Assembly: GCA_002366565.1 (NCBI GenBank)
Contig: DFBJ01000013.1
Location: 186,001-250,000, forward strand
Source: Bacteriovoracaceae bacterium UBA3083
GTDB lineage: Bacteria; Bdellovibrionota; Bacteriovoracia; Bacteriovoracales; Bacteriovoracaceae
Direction: 5' to 3'
DNA: 64,000 nucleotides
The notes below the pieces were generated by a model. It was given only the letters and a program-made list of their open reading frames with translations, searched no databases and was not told where the DNA came from. Numbering within the stretch: the stretch's first letter is position 1; every line of letters starts with the position of its first letter. Below are positions 51,063 to 60,396 of this stretch, in pieces. The position numbers and the translations under genes were made by a program.

Positions 51063-52064
51063 ATGACAACCTTCCACTCTCAACTTATTATATATATTGT
51101 TATTACTATTATCCCCTGTTTTGCTATGAATTTAAAGCTTGAAGATTTGTCTCAGTATATTGTTTTAATTATTTTTGTACTAATTATCATCAAAGTACTT
51201 GGTGATGGTGTAGTTGGAAGTATTTATGAGCTACTGACTGGAAAGAAGAAACAGGATGACTTCGATATTGATACCATGATCAATCGAAAGAAAAGTCAGT
51301 TGAACTTATCTCCTGAAACGGCAGTAAATATTAGTAAAGATCAAAGTCTTAAGGAGAAAGTTAAGCTTCTTAAAGACCCCAATGAGAGCGAGCTTCTTGA
51401 GCTGTTACAATCTCTAGAATGGGGAGATATAAAGCTTTCCTATGCCCCCACATCAGTTAAACTTCTTAAAGAACACTCAAACACAAAAGGCTTAGGAAGA
51501 ATTTCAAAATTCTTTTTCTCACTTTCACTACAAGAAAAGAAACAAAACTTATTAAATGATTGGAAAGTCATTTACGAAAATACAATTCTTTGGACAAATC
51601 TTATAAATAACTCTGAGTCCCAACATGAAAAGAAGGCCTTAGTATCTTTTAAAGATCTAAATATTACTCAAGTAACCAAGATGAATGATCAACTAATACA
51701 TCAAGAATTAGAATCATTATTAGATCCTACAACTATAAATATCATCAAATTTAAAGACAAACCTTTCTATCATGTAAGTCCAACGGAAATTTTTGAACAA
51801 TATTCAGAAAAAGTTAATCTTTTCAAAAGCTTGAGCCCTATTGTGCCGATAAATAAGGAAAGCAGTAACAAGTGGGCTGAAGAGGTACTAGGTTTAATTA
51901 GTGGTGAATACAGTGATGAAGTTATAAAAAAGCAATACAAAGAGTTAACTTCTAAAATTCACCCTGATAAATATAATTCTCTCAACTTGAATCAAGAACA
52001 AGTCTCTATATTAAATAGTAATCTTGCTCTAGTGAATAAGGCCTACACATTATTAAAAAAATAG
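51063..52064 (+). CDS. Membrane-anchored J-domain protein
   Basis: A 333-residue protein with one or two N-terminal membrane helices (residues 5-20 and 28-47: Q-Y-I-V-L-I-I-F-V-L-I-I-I-K). A long cytoplasmic central part has no known motif. A J-domain at the very C-terminus (about 275-333) carries V-L-G-L-I-S-G, K-K-Q-Y-K-E-L and H-P-D-K at 300-303. J-domains stimulate DnaK; a C-terminal J-domain on a membrane anchor suggests recruitment of DnaK to the inner membrane. The start could also be ATG 51126 (one helix). No ribosome site is obvious for either. Seven bases before the ADA-like gene, so a probable operon. Confidence 0.75.
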   Translation: MTTFHSQLIIYIVITIIPCFAMNLKLEDLSQYIVLIIFVLIIIKVLGDGVVGSIYELLTGKKKQDDFDIDTMINRKKSQLNLSPETAVNISKDQSLKEKVKLLKDPNESELLELLQSLEWGDIKLSYAPTSVKLLKEHSNTKGLGRISKFFFSLSLQEKKQNLLNDWKVIYENTILWTNLINNSESQHEKKALVSFKDLNITQVTKMNDQLIHQELESLLDPTTINIIKFKDKPFYHVSPTEIFEQYSEKVNLFKSLSPIVPINKESSNKWAEEVLGLISGEYSDEVIKKQYKELTSKIHPDKYNSLNLNQEQVSILNSNLALVNKAYTLLKK

Positions 52065-52071
52065 GTGTCTT

Positions 52072-53721
52072 ATGCATAAGAAAAGAGAACAGTTAGTTGC
52101 CCAGTTAGAAGTTGAACTGGTAAAAATCATTAGTGAAACAAATGGTATATCTCTCAGTGATACATTAGAGCTTCTCTTGCAATCAGTAAAAATGAAAGAG
52201 AATGCTCTAGTAGAAAAATCTCTGCTAGAGTTTAATCATCTTCTTACTGGTTTCCAAATAGATGAAGTGGATATTAATACACTTCTTACCCACCCTGTTG
52301 GAGAGGCTCTATTTGGATTCTTTAAATCATTCCCTATTCCATATAATGAAGAACATATACACCTCACAGGATCATTAAACGCAGAGTTTATTTACCCTAG
52401 ATTAAAAAAGTTACTGGAAGGTGAAAATAAAGAACTTTATGAAAAGAAAATCAAAGACGTCTATGGAGAGAGTTCAATTCCTATTAACTCTATAGATGAC
52501 GTAGATAATTTAATCAGACTTAAAGATGGTGAACAATTTGGTAAATATCTTGAAATTCTCTACCTTGCAAAGCTTGTACTAGTAGATAGAAAGTCACATG
52601 AGGAAGCTGCTTACCATATGGCCCATGAGCTCTATACTAAATATAATGTAGGACAAATCAGACTTAAGTTCACACTCTCTCGATCAACATCCATAGAGTC
52701 TGAAAAGATACCTGGAATAGAAGATATTACCGAAGAAGATGTTGTACTTGGTTTGTATGATGGATTTAAACGTTTCCAAAAAGAGAATTCATTTTTTAAA
52801 TTCTATCTCTCACCTAGTTTTAGAAAAGAAAATAACTTCTTTGATTCTGAAAATTACAAAACAAAGCAAGATCATTTCATGGCCCAGGTAAATTCGTTAC
52901 TTACGATATTAGATAAACATACATTCTTAAGAGATTATGTATCAGAAATCGATACTGTTGGTGATGAGAAAGAGCTATATAGAAAAGTACACTTTAAAGA
53001 GATGAAATCGGGGTTACGTAAGCTTCAATATAATGGATTTCAAATTCGCTCTCACCACGGTGAGACATGGAAGACGCTAAAGAAAGGTGTTCAATCTGTA
53101 GATAATGCTATGAACATCTGGCATTTAGATACTCTTGAGCACGGCCTCTCTCTTGGAATAAATCCAAACTTTTATTATCACTCTCTGATGCAGAGGGTTC
53201 TTGAAAAAAATCAAAAAAGTGAAGCTCTCAAAGAGAGAAGCCAAGAGTTTAATGAAATCCAAGATATGGAATGGCAAGATGTAGGAGTTAGAGAAAAGCT
53301 CCTTCGTGGAACGCCACTAAATGATGAAGAAATAACAACCTTCACTAAAACAAAGTTTCATACTGCCCGCGAAGTTGAACACTATCAACATGACGTCTTA
53401 AATAGAATGATTAACAAGCAGGTCTCACTTGTGGCGCTCCCATCTTCAAATTTAAAGCTGACGGGGTGTTTTCCAGATTATAAAGATCACCCATTTTCGT
53501 GGTGGGAAAAGAAAGGTGTAGACCTTGGAGTTGGTACGGATAATTACATTACACTATCAACAAACTTTATACAGGAAATGTTAATTCTACTCTTTTCAGA
53601 TCCGATAAATTTGAAAATTACAAAATTACTAATGGTATCAACTAAAGAAAGTAGACGCCCATTTATAAGTCATCTACTTTGGGAATTAAGAAAGAGTATT
53701 CTTAGCAAGATAATTGATTAG
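52072..53721 (+). CDS. Adenosine-deaminase-like metal-dependent hydrolase
   Basis: A 549-residue protein with all ADA-type amidohydrolase motifs in order: H95 and H97 in E-E-H-I-H-L-T-G-S, H328-H329-G-E331 in S-H-H-G-E-T-W, E356-H357-G in L-E-H-G-L, S459-N460 in L-P-S-S-N, and D490 in G-V-G-T-D-N. The protein is about 200 residues longer than ADA. Extra length is in a 90-residue N-terminal helical region and a 120-residue insert between the first two motifs. Likely a zinc enzyme that deaminates or hydrolyses a nucleoside-like or unrelated substrate. Coupled to the J-protein gene; its end overlaps the convergent GT9 gene by 20 bases. Confidence 0.75.
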   Translation: MHKKREQLVAQLEVELVKIISETNGISLSDTLELLLQSVKMKENALVEKSLLEFNHLLTGFQIDEVDINTLLTHPVGEALFGFFKSFPIPYNEEHIHLTGSLNAEFIYPRLKKLLEGENKELYEKKIKDVYGESSIPINSIDDVDNLIRLKDGEQFGKYLEILYLAKLVLVDRKSHEEAAYHMAHELYTKYNVGQIRLKFTLSRSTSIESEKIPGIEDITEEDVVLGLYDGFKRFQKENSFFKFYLSPSFRKENNFFDSENYKTKQDHFMAQVNSLLTILDKHTFLRDYVSEIDTVGDEKELYRKVHFKEMKSGLRKLQYNGFQIRSHHGETWKTLKKGVQSVDNAMNIWHLDTLEHGLSLGINPNFYYHSLMQRVLEKNQKSEALKERSQEFNEIQDMEWQDVGVREKLLRGTPLNDEEITTFTKTKFHTAREVEHYQHDVLNRMINKQVSLVALPSSNLKLTGCFPDYKDHPFSWWEKKGVDLGVGTDNYITLSTNFIQEMLILLFSDPINLKITKLLMVSTKESRRPFISHLLWELRKSILSKIID

Positions 53722-54679
53722 TTATCTCTCTAGAGACAGTCTCCGGAGTGATATCAACCATACATTTTTGCCATGTACTTTGAGAGCACTTACCTCTTCC
53801 ATCTTTAGTGCATGGTCTACAAGAAAGCTCGACCTCTAGAGTTTTAATATGAGGACCTGTAGCAAATCCAAATGCAGTTGGTCCCATTAAGGAAATTCCT
53901 TTCCTTCCAAGTATATCTGCCACATGAATTAACCCAGTGTCTGCGGATATTAGAAGTTTAGACTTACTAACAATTGCACAGCTTTCTATTAAGCTTAGCT
54001 TTCCAGCAAGATTTATCACTCTCTCAGGTGCTATATTTTTAATATCCTCACAAAATGTATCACCTGGACCTCCAAGGATAGTAAAGGTCTTATCGGTATT
54101 GAGCTCGATTAACTTCTTCCAATGAGAAATAGGCCATCGCTTCATCTCCCATGCAGCTGAGGGAGCGATAACAATTGAGTTATCATCAAAGGAATCTGGA
54201 AGAGACACATTAGTAAAGTCCCATTGTTCAGGAGTAAATTCTCTAGCATCTTCAATTCCCCACTTTTCCAGTGGAGACAAGTAACTGATGATTCCTCTAT
54301 AAGGGTTTTCAAAATAATTCTTTCTGAAAGTAAATAATAATATTCTCTTTACTCTCTCCTTACTTCTTCTTAAGAAATGTGGAGGAAATAAAAATAAAGA
54401 TAAGATCTTAGAGCGAAGATTAGAATGAGCATCGTATACGTGAGTATAATTTTCTTTTCGAAGCTCCATGGCCAACTTGATTAGTCCGAATAGACCTTTC
54501 TTCTTATCAAAGCTCCAAACTTTATCAACACTCTTATTCAAATCTAAGAGTGAACTCATATCACTGCGCGTAACCCAATGAATATCACCAGGGATATTGC
54601 TCTTAACCTTATTTAGGACACTCATACATTGTACGATATCACCAAAGCTTGAAAATCTTATTATTAATGTTTTATTCAT
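53702..54679 (-). CDS. Heptosyltransferase-family glycosyltransferase (GT9)
   Basis: A 325-residue GT9 enzyme. N-terminal I-I-R-F-S-S-F-G-D-I-V-Q-C and the D-A-H-S-N-L-R-S-K segment match ADP-heptose:LPS heptosyltransferases. The C-terminal A-P-S-A-A-W-E-M-K-R-W-P, I-L-G-G-P-G-D, S-A-D-T-G-L-I-H-V-A-D and G-P-T-A-F-G match the donor site. The Cys-rich L-S-C-R-P-C-T-K-D-G-R-G-K-C end is frequent in this branch. It adds heptose or a similar sugar in LPS core synthesis, on the inner face of the inner membrane. No ribosome site precedes the ATG; a TATTAT lies seven bases before it. Confidence 0.88.
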   Translation of the reverse strand: MNKTLIIRFSSFGDIVQCMSVLNKVKSNIPGDIHWVTRSDMSSLLDLNKSVDKVWSFDKKKGLFGLIKLAMELRKENYTHVYDAHSNLRSKILSLFLFPPHFLRRSKERVKRILLFTFRKNYFENPYRGIISYLSPLEKWGIEDAREFTPEQWDFTNVSLPDSFDDNSIVIAPSAAWEMKRWPISHWKKLIELNTDKTFTILGGPGDTFCEDIKNIAPERVINLAGKLSLIESCAIVSKSKLLISADTGLIHVADILGRKGISLMGPTAFGFATGPHIKTLEVELSCRPCTKDGRGKCSQSTWQKCMVDITPETVSREITNQLSC

Positions 54680-54766
54680 CTTAACTATAATACCCGATTT
54701 TTTTTCATTTGCCCAAGAGTAGAATAAAGACTTATTATTGTTTAATAGCCAATAAAGAGAGATTTT

Positions 54767-55990
54767 ATGAAAAATTTATTACTTATATTTATACTATGTA
54801 CTTCAATCAGTGCTTCAGAAGAAAAAGAGGTCATTGCGACGCTATGGCATGAATTGGGTCATCCCCCTATCAAACAAAATAGTAGCCTCAAGAAGGTAGA
54901 TAAAGTCCCTAGTATATTCAAAGAAAAATCACAAAAGAAAGAGCTCTCACCTGGTCAAAGAAAAATAGAAGAAATCAAAGCTAGAAATAGAAAACTAATT
55001 AGAGAAAAAAAAGTAGAGAGTCATGCTTCTACTAATATCTATGATCAAAAAAGAGAGGGATTAAGCCGCTATAAAAAGATTATAGAAAAAACCTTAACTG
55101 AGCAAAAAAATGAGATAGAGAAAACAAGAGCGAGATGGAAAGAGTCAAGAAGAACATTTTTAAAAAATATTCCTACTTACAAGAAGAACACCTTTGAAAT
55201 ACAAAGCGTAAACTCCAAGTCATCTCAAAAAGAACTAAAGCTACTTCCAGAGAATCAATCTTTAAATAAAGGCTCTGACTACTACGTCATAAAAAATGCT
55301 TTCAATATAAATGTTAAAGATCAAGGAAAAAGACCGACATGTAGTGCATTTGCAGGAGCATCTGCTATCGAAATACTTCTTCGTCAGTCAAAGTCCTCTA
55401 TAAGTGTATCCGAACAATATCTTTACTGGTCATCAAAACCTTACTGTCAAAAATCTCCTTGCTCTAAAAAAGGGAGTTGGATCAGCTTTGCATATGACAA
55501 AAGTATCTCTGCTCAAGGATTTGATATTCCAAACTCTGTTGACTGTCCCTATAACGCTAAATCAGAACCAGGAAACGAGACTCAGATTCCACTTATAAAT
55601 GGATGTAGAAATGGAAAAGTTAAAGTTGATAGATATAAGAAAGTTAATAGCTCAATAGAACTCTACAACTCTCTAAACAGCAATCACCCTGTCATCATTG
55701 GGGTTAAGCTATCACCTAACTTTTATACTACGAATGGAATCATTACCTACCAAGATTCTCTTGTTAATGGTAAAATGGATCAGCACGCCAATGGTCATGC
55801 CCTACTACTAATTGGACACATGAAACTTCCAAAGAAATTAAGATCTGAAGGAAAACTGTGTTACCTTGCCGTTAATAGCTGGACCAAAGGATGGGGAGCT
55901 GGAGGGTATGCTTGCATAACTGAGAAATGGTTATCTAAGTATAAGGTTGCTAATCCCTTTATGGCATTAACTAAAGTAAGGAGTATTTAA
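54767..55990 (+). CDS. Secreted papain-like (C1) cysteine protease
   Basis: A 407-residue protein. After a signal peptide (to about S-I-S-A) there is a Lys/Glu/Arg-rich helical, coiled-coil-like pro-region (40-165), then a C1A-type protease domain (170-407). Active-site residues: Q186 and C192 in D-Q-G-K-R-P-T-C-S-A-F-A, H344 in N-G-H-A-L-L-L-I-G, N370 in A-V-N-S-W-T-K-G-W-G. The pairing C-Q-K-S-P-C and others indicate disulfides. The pro-region probably keeps the enzyme inactive. Relatives in predators are secreted peptidases. One base separates it from pilT, suggesting cotranscription. Confidence 0.88.
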   Translation: MKNLLLIFILCTSISASEEKEVIATLWHELGHPPIKQNSSLKKVDKVPSIFKEKSQKKELSPGQRKIEEIKARNRKLIREKKVESHASTNIYDQKREGLSRYKKIIEKTLTEQKNEIEKTRARWKESRRTFLKNIPTYKKNTFEIQSVNSKSSQKELKLLPENQSLNKGSDYYVIKNAFNINVKDQGKRPTCSAFAGASAIEILLRQSKSSISVSEQYLYWSSKPYCQKSPCSKKGSWISFAYDKSISAQGFDIPNSVDCPYNAKSEPGNETQIPLINGCRNGKVKVDRYKKVNSSIELYNSLNSNHPVIIGVKLSPNFYTTNGIITYQDSLVNGKMDQHANGHALLLIGHMKLPKKLRSEGKLCYLAVNSWTKGWGAGGYACITEKWLSKYKVANPFMALTKVRSI

Positions 55991-55991
55991 A

Positions 55992-57080
55992 ATGGCATTT
56001 AGCCTACAAAACTTTACAAGCCTAATAAAAGTCGCTGCACAAAATAATGCAAGTGATGTCCATATAAGAACAAATGAATCTCCTAGCTTGAGAATTAATA
56101 ACGACTTAATCCCTGTACAATCAAAACCATTTAGTTCTGAAGACATTGAAGATATCATTAATATTATTACACAAGATAAGAAACACAGAATTGATCTAGA
56201 AGACTTAACGGAACTAGATGGTGGTATGGAAATTGAGTCTCTTTGCAGGCTTAGATATAATATTTTCAAGTACAATGGAACATTTGGTATTGTGCTCAGG
56301 TTAATTAAGCTCCAGATACCTACCATTGATCAACTCAATCTACCTGCAGTTATTAAAAAAGTTTCTGAAACACAAAGAGGCTTAATTCTAGTAACTGGAG
56401 CAACAGGGTCTGGAAAGTCGACAACTTTGACGGCAATGATTGACCACATGAATACTACACGAGCTGCACATATTGTGACTCTAGAAGACCCTATTGAATA
56501 CATTCATAAAAATAATAAATCTAGAATTTCTCAAAGAGAAATTGGAACTGATACACCAAATTTCTCAACAGCACTAAGATCTGCTCTAAGACAGGATCCC
56601 GATATCATACTTATCGGAGAAATGAGAGATGCAGAGACAGTATCTATAGCATTGAAAGCTGCTGAAACTGGTCACTTAGTACTCTCAACAGTTCATACGA
56701 CAAATGCCATATCAACACTGAGCCGTATCATTTCGATGTTTCCACACGAAGAACAAGATGAAATAAAGAAGAGATTAGCTGGCTCACTTAAAGCAACAGT
56801 ATCTCAAAGAATGCTAAAGGCGAATACAAAGTCAGGTATAGCAATTGCTCAAGAAATTATGCTCACAAGCCCAGGAATCAGGGAGTGTATCTTAGGTGAA
56901 GAACCTCTCAACCGCATAATCAATATAATTAGAGAAGGAAAAGGAAGATCAGGCACAGGCTCACAAAGCTTTGATCAACATATTATGGACCTCTATAATA
57001 ATGACCTTATCACTAAAGAGACCGCTCTAGGTGCTGTGGAGTCTGAGTCTGACTTCTTACAAATGCTGGACTTTGAGTAG
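55992..57080 (+). CDS. pilT: Type IV pilus retraction ATPase PilT
   Basis: A 362-residue PilT-family secretion ATPase. N-terminal domain (A-S-D-V-H-I-R) is followed by Walker A G-A-T-G-S-G-K-S-T-T-L, the Asp box (L-E-D-P-I-E-Y), atypical Walker B (I-L-I-G-E-M-R-D) and His box (L-V-L-S-T-V-H-T). The A-I-R-x-G/A-L-R-Q-D-P and A-E-T-G-H-L segments are those of PilT. No A-I-R-N-L-I-R motif is present; T-S-P-G-I-R-E-C-I appears in that area. Drives pilus retraction. No other type IV pilus genes are in the window; the partner upstream is a protease. Confidence 0.92.
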   Translation: MAFSLQNFTSLIKVAAQNNASDVHIRTNESPSLRINNDLIPVQSKPFSSEDIEDIINIITQDKKHRIDLEDLTELDGGMEIESLCRLRYNIFKYNGTFGIVLRLIKLQIPTIDQLNLPAVIKKVSETQRGLILVTGATGSGKSTTLTAMIDHMNTTRAAHIVTLEDPIEYIHKNNKSRISQREIGTDTPNFSTALRSALRQDPDIILIGEMRDAETVSIALKAAETGHLVLSTVHTTNAISTLSRIISMFPHEEQDEIKKRLAGSLKATVSQRMLKANTKSGIAIAQEIMLTSPGIRECILGEEPLNRIINIIREGKGRSGTGSQSFDQHIMDLYNNDLITKETALGAVESESDFLQMLDFE

Positions 57081-57081
57081 A

Positions 57082-57720
57082 CTATAAATTGTCTATAATA
57101 AAAGTCCCTGCAATATAGTCGTGTAGGCCTCTTCTTCTTTTATTTAATGGAATCATTAAGATTCCAATAACAGATAAAATTGACAGAGGTTTAGCGATAT
57201 ATTCTCTTATTATAATTACACCAAGAGGAGCTTTTGGCTTCAAGGTTCCAATTATTTTCAGTTTCATAATTCTCTTACCAAGAGATCTTTGAGTGGACGT
57301 CGTCGGAATGATCACTAATATAAAATGCATTATAAAAGAGATTGCAGCTCCCCCAATATCAAAGAAGATATAACTACTAATCTGTGGCCCTAGGAACTCT
57401 TCAACTGATTGCCCTACTTCCGCAAAAAATGGAGATGCAAGTTGTCCAACAGCAATAATAAGAATTAGGATAATAAGGTCTATTAGAAAAGCAATTACTC
57501 TTCTCCAGTGAGCAGCAGGATCGATAATATCTCGACCCTTTATTGATGTGCCACCGGCTTCTCTTGCCATTTCTCTTCGGGACTTTCGCTGTCTTACAGA
57601 ATGAGTATCAAGGTTTAGTTTCTCTTCTCTTCGTGATTTATTTAGAAGTGGCTTATTTGTAACCTTCTTCTTCTTTTTTGGGTTATCTATTTCAAAATCC
57701 CAATCATTATCATCTTCCAT
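57082..57720 (-). CDS. RDD-family membrane protein
   Basis: A 212-residue protein: a highly charged, basic N-terminal 75 residues (K-K-K-K-V, R-R-E-E-K-L and R-K-S-R-R-E), then three membrane helices forming an RDD domain. R-R-V-I-A-F-L-I-D-L-I-I-L carries the Arg/Asp motif, and S-L-G-K-R-I-M-K-L-K-I-I and R-R-G-L-H-D-Y-I-A-G-T follow. RDD proteins are small membrane proteins of mostly unknown role. Third in a minus-strand cluster after prc and a small gene (25-base gap). One base from the convergent pilT stop. Confidence 0.82.
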   Translation of the reverse strand: MEDDNDWDFEIDNPKKKKKVTNKPLLNKSRREEKLNLDTHSVRQRKSRREMAREAGGTSIKGRDIIDPAAHWRRVIAFLIDLIILILIIAVGQLASPFFAEVGQSVEEFLGPQISSYIFFDIGGAAISFIMHFILVIIPTTSTQRSLGKRIMKLKIIGTLKPKAPLGVIIIREYIAKPLSILSVIGILMIPLNKRRRGLHDYIAGTFIIDNL

Positions 57721-57745
57721 GACTTAGTCTATTCCTATACTCTTA

Positions 57746-57973
57746 CTAAAGAGCTTTAATTTCTGCAACGATACGGTCTACTTCTTTCTTTGCTTCATCA
57801 CAGGAAGCTTTCCACTCCCCGTGACTTAGGTCTTTATTTAGATTCATAAGCAACTCACCTAGAACAATGGTTGCTTTATTAAATTCTTGTAACTTAACTA
57901 CTGCAAGCTGCTCATCTTCTAGATTTTCTAGCTTGTTCATAATTTCATCTAGTTCTGTATTATCAATACTCAT
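57746..57973 (-). CDS. Small helical protein, unknown function
   Basis: A 75-residue acidic all-helical protein with no signal peptide: N-T-E-L-D-E-I-M-N-K-L-E-N, then E-W-K-A-S-C-D-E-A-K-K-E-V near the end. Not recognised. It begins at the base immediately after the prc stop and GGCGG in the end of prc may serve as its ribosome site, so it is probably made from the prc transcript. Confidence 0.65.
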   Translation of the reverse strand: MSIDNTELDEIMNKLENLEDEQLAVVKLQEFNKATIVLGELLMNLNKDLSHGEWKASCDEAKKEVDRIVAEIKAL

Positions 57974-60244
57974 TTATTTAACCGCCGTAAGCTTTTTACC
58001 TTTTTGCATATGAATCATATCGTTGATGATGAATAAAGCTTCTTCTAAACCAGCATCTTGACGAAGTTGTTTAGTCCAATCTTCATTTCTAGTTTTAAAG
58101 TCTTCCTTCCACTTTTTCTCATCACCTTTTTTGATTTCTTCATGCATTCTTACACTATCTTCATAATATGAGACAAGTAGATCTTTATTTTCTTCATCTA
58201 ACTTAAGTTTTTCAGACATTTCTTTATTTCTTTTATCTTCAGCAATAACTTTATCTATGTTTAAAGAAATTTTTGTCTCTTCTCTTCTCTTTGTTAGGTA
58301 TTCAACAGATTCTTTGATCTTATTAAATCTCTTAGAAGCTTTAACTCTTTTTCCACTTCTTTTCTTAAGAGTGCTCATATCATACTTATTTTTTTCCCAG
58401 TGAGAGAACTTAAGAGGTTCAACTCTATCCCATGGAAGAGAATACTCTAAGTCTTGCTCTCTACTCTTAGTGTATTCATAAGGATCAGGAATAACGATAT
58501 CTGGAGTTACACCTTTATACTGTGTAGATCCACCTGTAACTCTATAAAACTTTTGAATTGTTACTTTTAAAGCACCCATCTGAGAACCAAATAGTTGCTG
58601 TAAAGGACCGTGACTTAGATTTAATACTGCTTGAACAGTTCCTTTACCATGTGAATGTGCTCCACCAACGATTACTGCTCTTTCATAGTCTTGAAGTGCA
58701 GCAGCTAGAATTTCAGATGCAGATGCTGAGAATCTATTTGTCATAACAATTAGAGGGCCTGCATATGTAACACTTGTATCAGTATCATTTAGAACATCTA
58801 CATTTCCGTCATGATTTTTAATTTGAACAATTGGACCCTTCTCAATAAATAGTCCAGACATTTGTTTAGCATCTTCTAATGCTCCACCACCGTTATTTCT
58901 AAGGTCTAGGATTACCCCATCAACACCTTTTGTTTTAATTCTTTCAAGCTCTGCTCTAACATCTGCAGTACAGTTAATTGCAGAGTTTTCAAAATCTCTA
59001 TAGAATTTAGGCACATGGATATATCCAACTTTAAGCCCCATCCCTTTAAGTTCTAAAACAGATGATTTAGCAAATGATTCACCAATTTGAACAACATCTC
59101 TCTCTATATTAACTTGCTTTCTTGATCCATCGGCCTTCTTTACTTTCAGCTTTACGATAGTTCCTTTCTTTCCTCTGATATATCTAACAGCATCATCAAC
59201 TCTCATACCTACAAGGTCAACGAAGTCGCCAGTCTCTTGACCAACAGCTAGAATTAAATCATCAACTTCAAGTCCCTTCTGTCTCCAAGCAGCTCCACCA
59301 GGAACAATTTTTACAACTTTAATATATGGATCTTCTTCAGAAAGAACTGCACCAATTCCCTCTAAACTTCCAGAGATATCAATGTCAAAATCTTCTTTTC
59401 GTTTAGGTGGAAGATATTGTGTATGTGGATCATAAATTAGAGCAATAGAATTAAAGAATTTCTCTTCGTAGTCATTTCTATCATCTTTCATTAATCTACT
59501 AAAGAAACTCTTATACTTTTTAGAAATTCCTTCATGTGCTTTTTTTCTAATTTGAGCATCTGTTAGAATTTCTGGCTTATCCTCTTTCTTCTTAGACTTC
59601 TTTTTAACTTTTTCTTTTTTATCGTCTTTCTTAGGATTTTTTAAATCATCTTGCTCTTCTTTAAGACTAAGGTATCTATTTAAAGTCGCTTGTTTGAAAA
59701 CTTTTCGCCAATGATTTTTCAACTCTTTCGTATTTTTAGAAAAGCTTCTTTTCTCAGGATCAAGTTCTAGAGTCTCATCAATACTCCAGTCAAATTGCTT
59801 TTTAAAAATCTCTTGTCTAATCTTATCAACTTCAACAACTCTAGATCTTAAGATTTTAATAGATTCATTAACAAGCGAATGCTTACCAGACATCATCTCT
59901 TCATGCATGCTTGATTTATACTTATTTAACTTTTTAAGGTCACCTTTTAGGAAGAACTGCTTTCCATAATCAACTTTCTTAAAAAATTCATCAAATGCTT
60001 TCTCAGAGAGATCTTCATTAATTTTCAACTTTCTATAATGATAAGTTTCAAGAGCATTACGTAAAATATTTCCAATGAGCTTTTCTCTTTTCTCATCAGG
60101 ACCTACGTCTGCAGTAATTAAGTCAACATCACGGACTTCTTCTTTCTTGAAACTTGCTTGTGCTACTTTAGCAGGCTCTTTAGCATTAACCTGTAGCCCA
60201 AAAATAAGCGTTAGTATTAACAGAAAGTTTGATTTTCTTTTCAT
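57974..60244 (-). CDS. prc: Carboxyl-terminal processing protease (tail-specific protease Prc)
   Basis: A 756-residue periplasmic S41 protease, longer than E. coli Prc (682). Signal peptide to about V-N-A. Helical N-domain (50-270) has a Lys-rich insert (K-K-D-D-K-K-E-K-V-K-K-K near 205-222). PDZ domain about 292-375; S41 core 400-545 with I-L-D-L-R-N-N-G-G-G-A-L, nucleophile Ser in F-S-A-S-A-S-E (506-511), and K534 in G-K-G-T-V-Q. The C-terminal helical part is also typical of Prc. It degrades periplasmic proteins with certain C-termini and, in E. coli, controls murein endopeptidases. First gene of a three-gene cluster. Confidence 0.94.
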   Translation of the reverse strand: MKRKSNFLLILTLIFGLQVNAKEPAKVAQASFKKEEVRDVDLITADVGPDEKREKLIGNILRNALETYHYRKLKINEDLSEKAFDEFFKKVDYGKQFFLKGDLKKLNKYKSSMHEEMMSGKHSLVNESIKILRSRVVEVDKIRQEIFKKQFDWSIDETLELDPEKRSFSKNTKELKNHWRKVFKQATLNRYLSLKEEQDDLKNPKKDDKKEKVKKKSKKKEDKPEILTDAQIRKKAHEGISKKYKSFFSRLMKDDRNDYEEKFFNSIALIYDPHTQYLPPKRKEDFDIDISGSLEGIGAVLSEEDPYIKVVKIVPGGAAWRQKGLEVDDLILAVGQETGDFVDLVGMRVDDAVRYIRGKKGTIVKLKVKKADGSRKQVNIERDVVQIGESFAKSSVLELKGMGLKVGYIHVPKFYRDFENSAINCTADVRAELERIKTKGVDGVILDLRNNGGGALEDAKQMSGLFIEKGPIVQIKNHDGNVDVLNDTDTSVTYAGPLIVMTNRFSASASEILAAALQDYERAVIVGGAHSHGKGTVQAVLNLSHGPLQQLFGSQMGALKVTIQKFYRVTGGSTQYKGVTPDIVIPDPYEYTKSREQDLEYSLPWDRVEPLKFSHWEKNKYDMSTLKKRSGKRVKASKRFNKIKESVEYLTKRREETKISLNIDKVIAEDKRNKEMSEKLKLDEENKDLLVSYYEDSVRMHEEIKKGDEKKWKEDFKTRNEDWTKQLRQDAGLEEALFIINDMIHMQKGKKLTAVK

Positions 60245-60396
60245 TTTATCTCCAACTGAGAATATACGATAAAAGTATATTCCTGTAATTTTACGTCTTT
60301 ATATAATACGTCTAAAACTCGACGCTATAAAGTAAGAAAAATATCACAGTTAAGATTTATTTTTGTTATGGGAATGTCAAATTTTTAACGGCCTAG

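Noticed and set aside
54845..54866. H-E-L-G-H in the N-terminus of the papain-like protease, resembling the zinc-protease HExxH motif
   Set aside because: It lies only ten residues after the signal peptide, no third ligand or helix context follows, and the protein has a full papain-type catalytic set.
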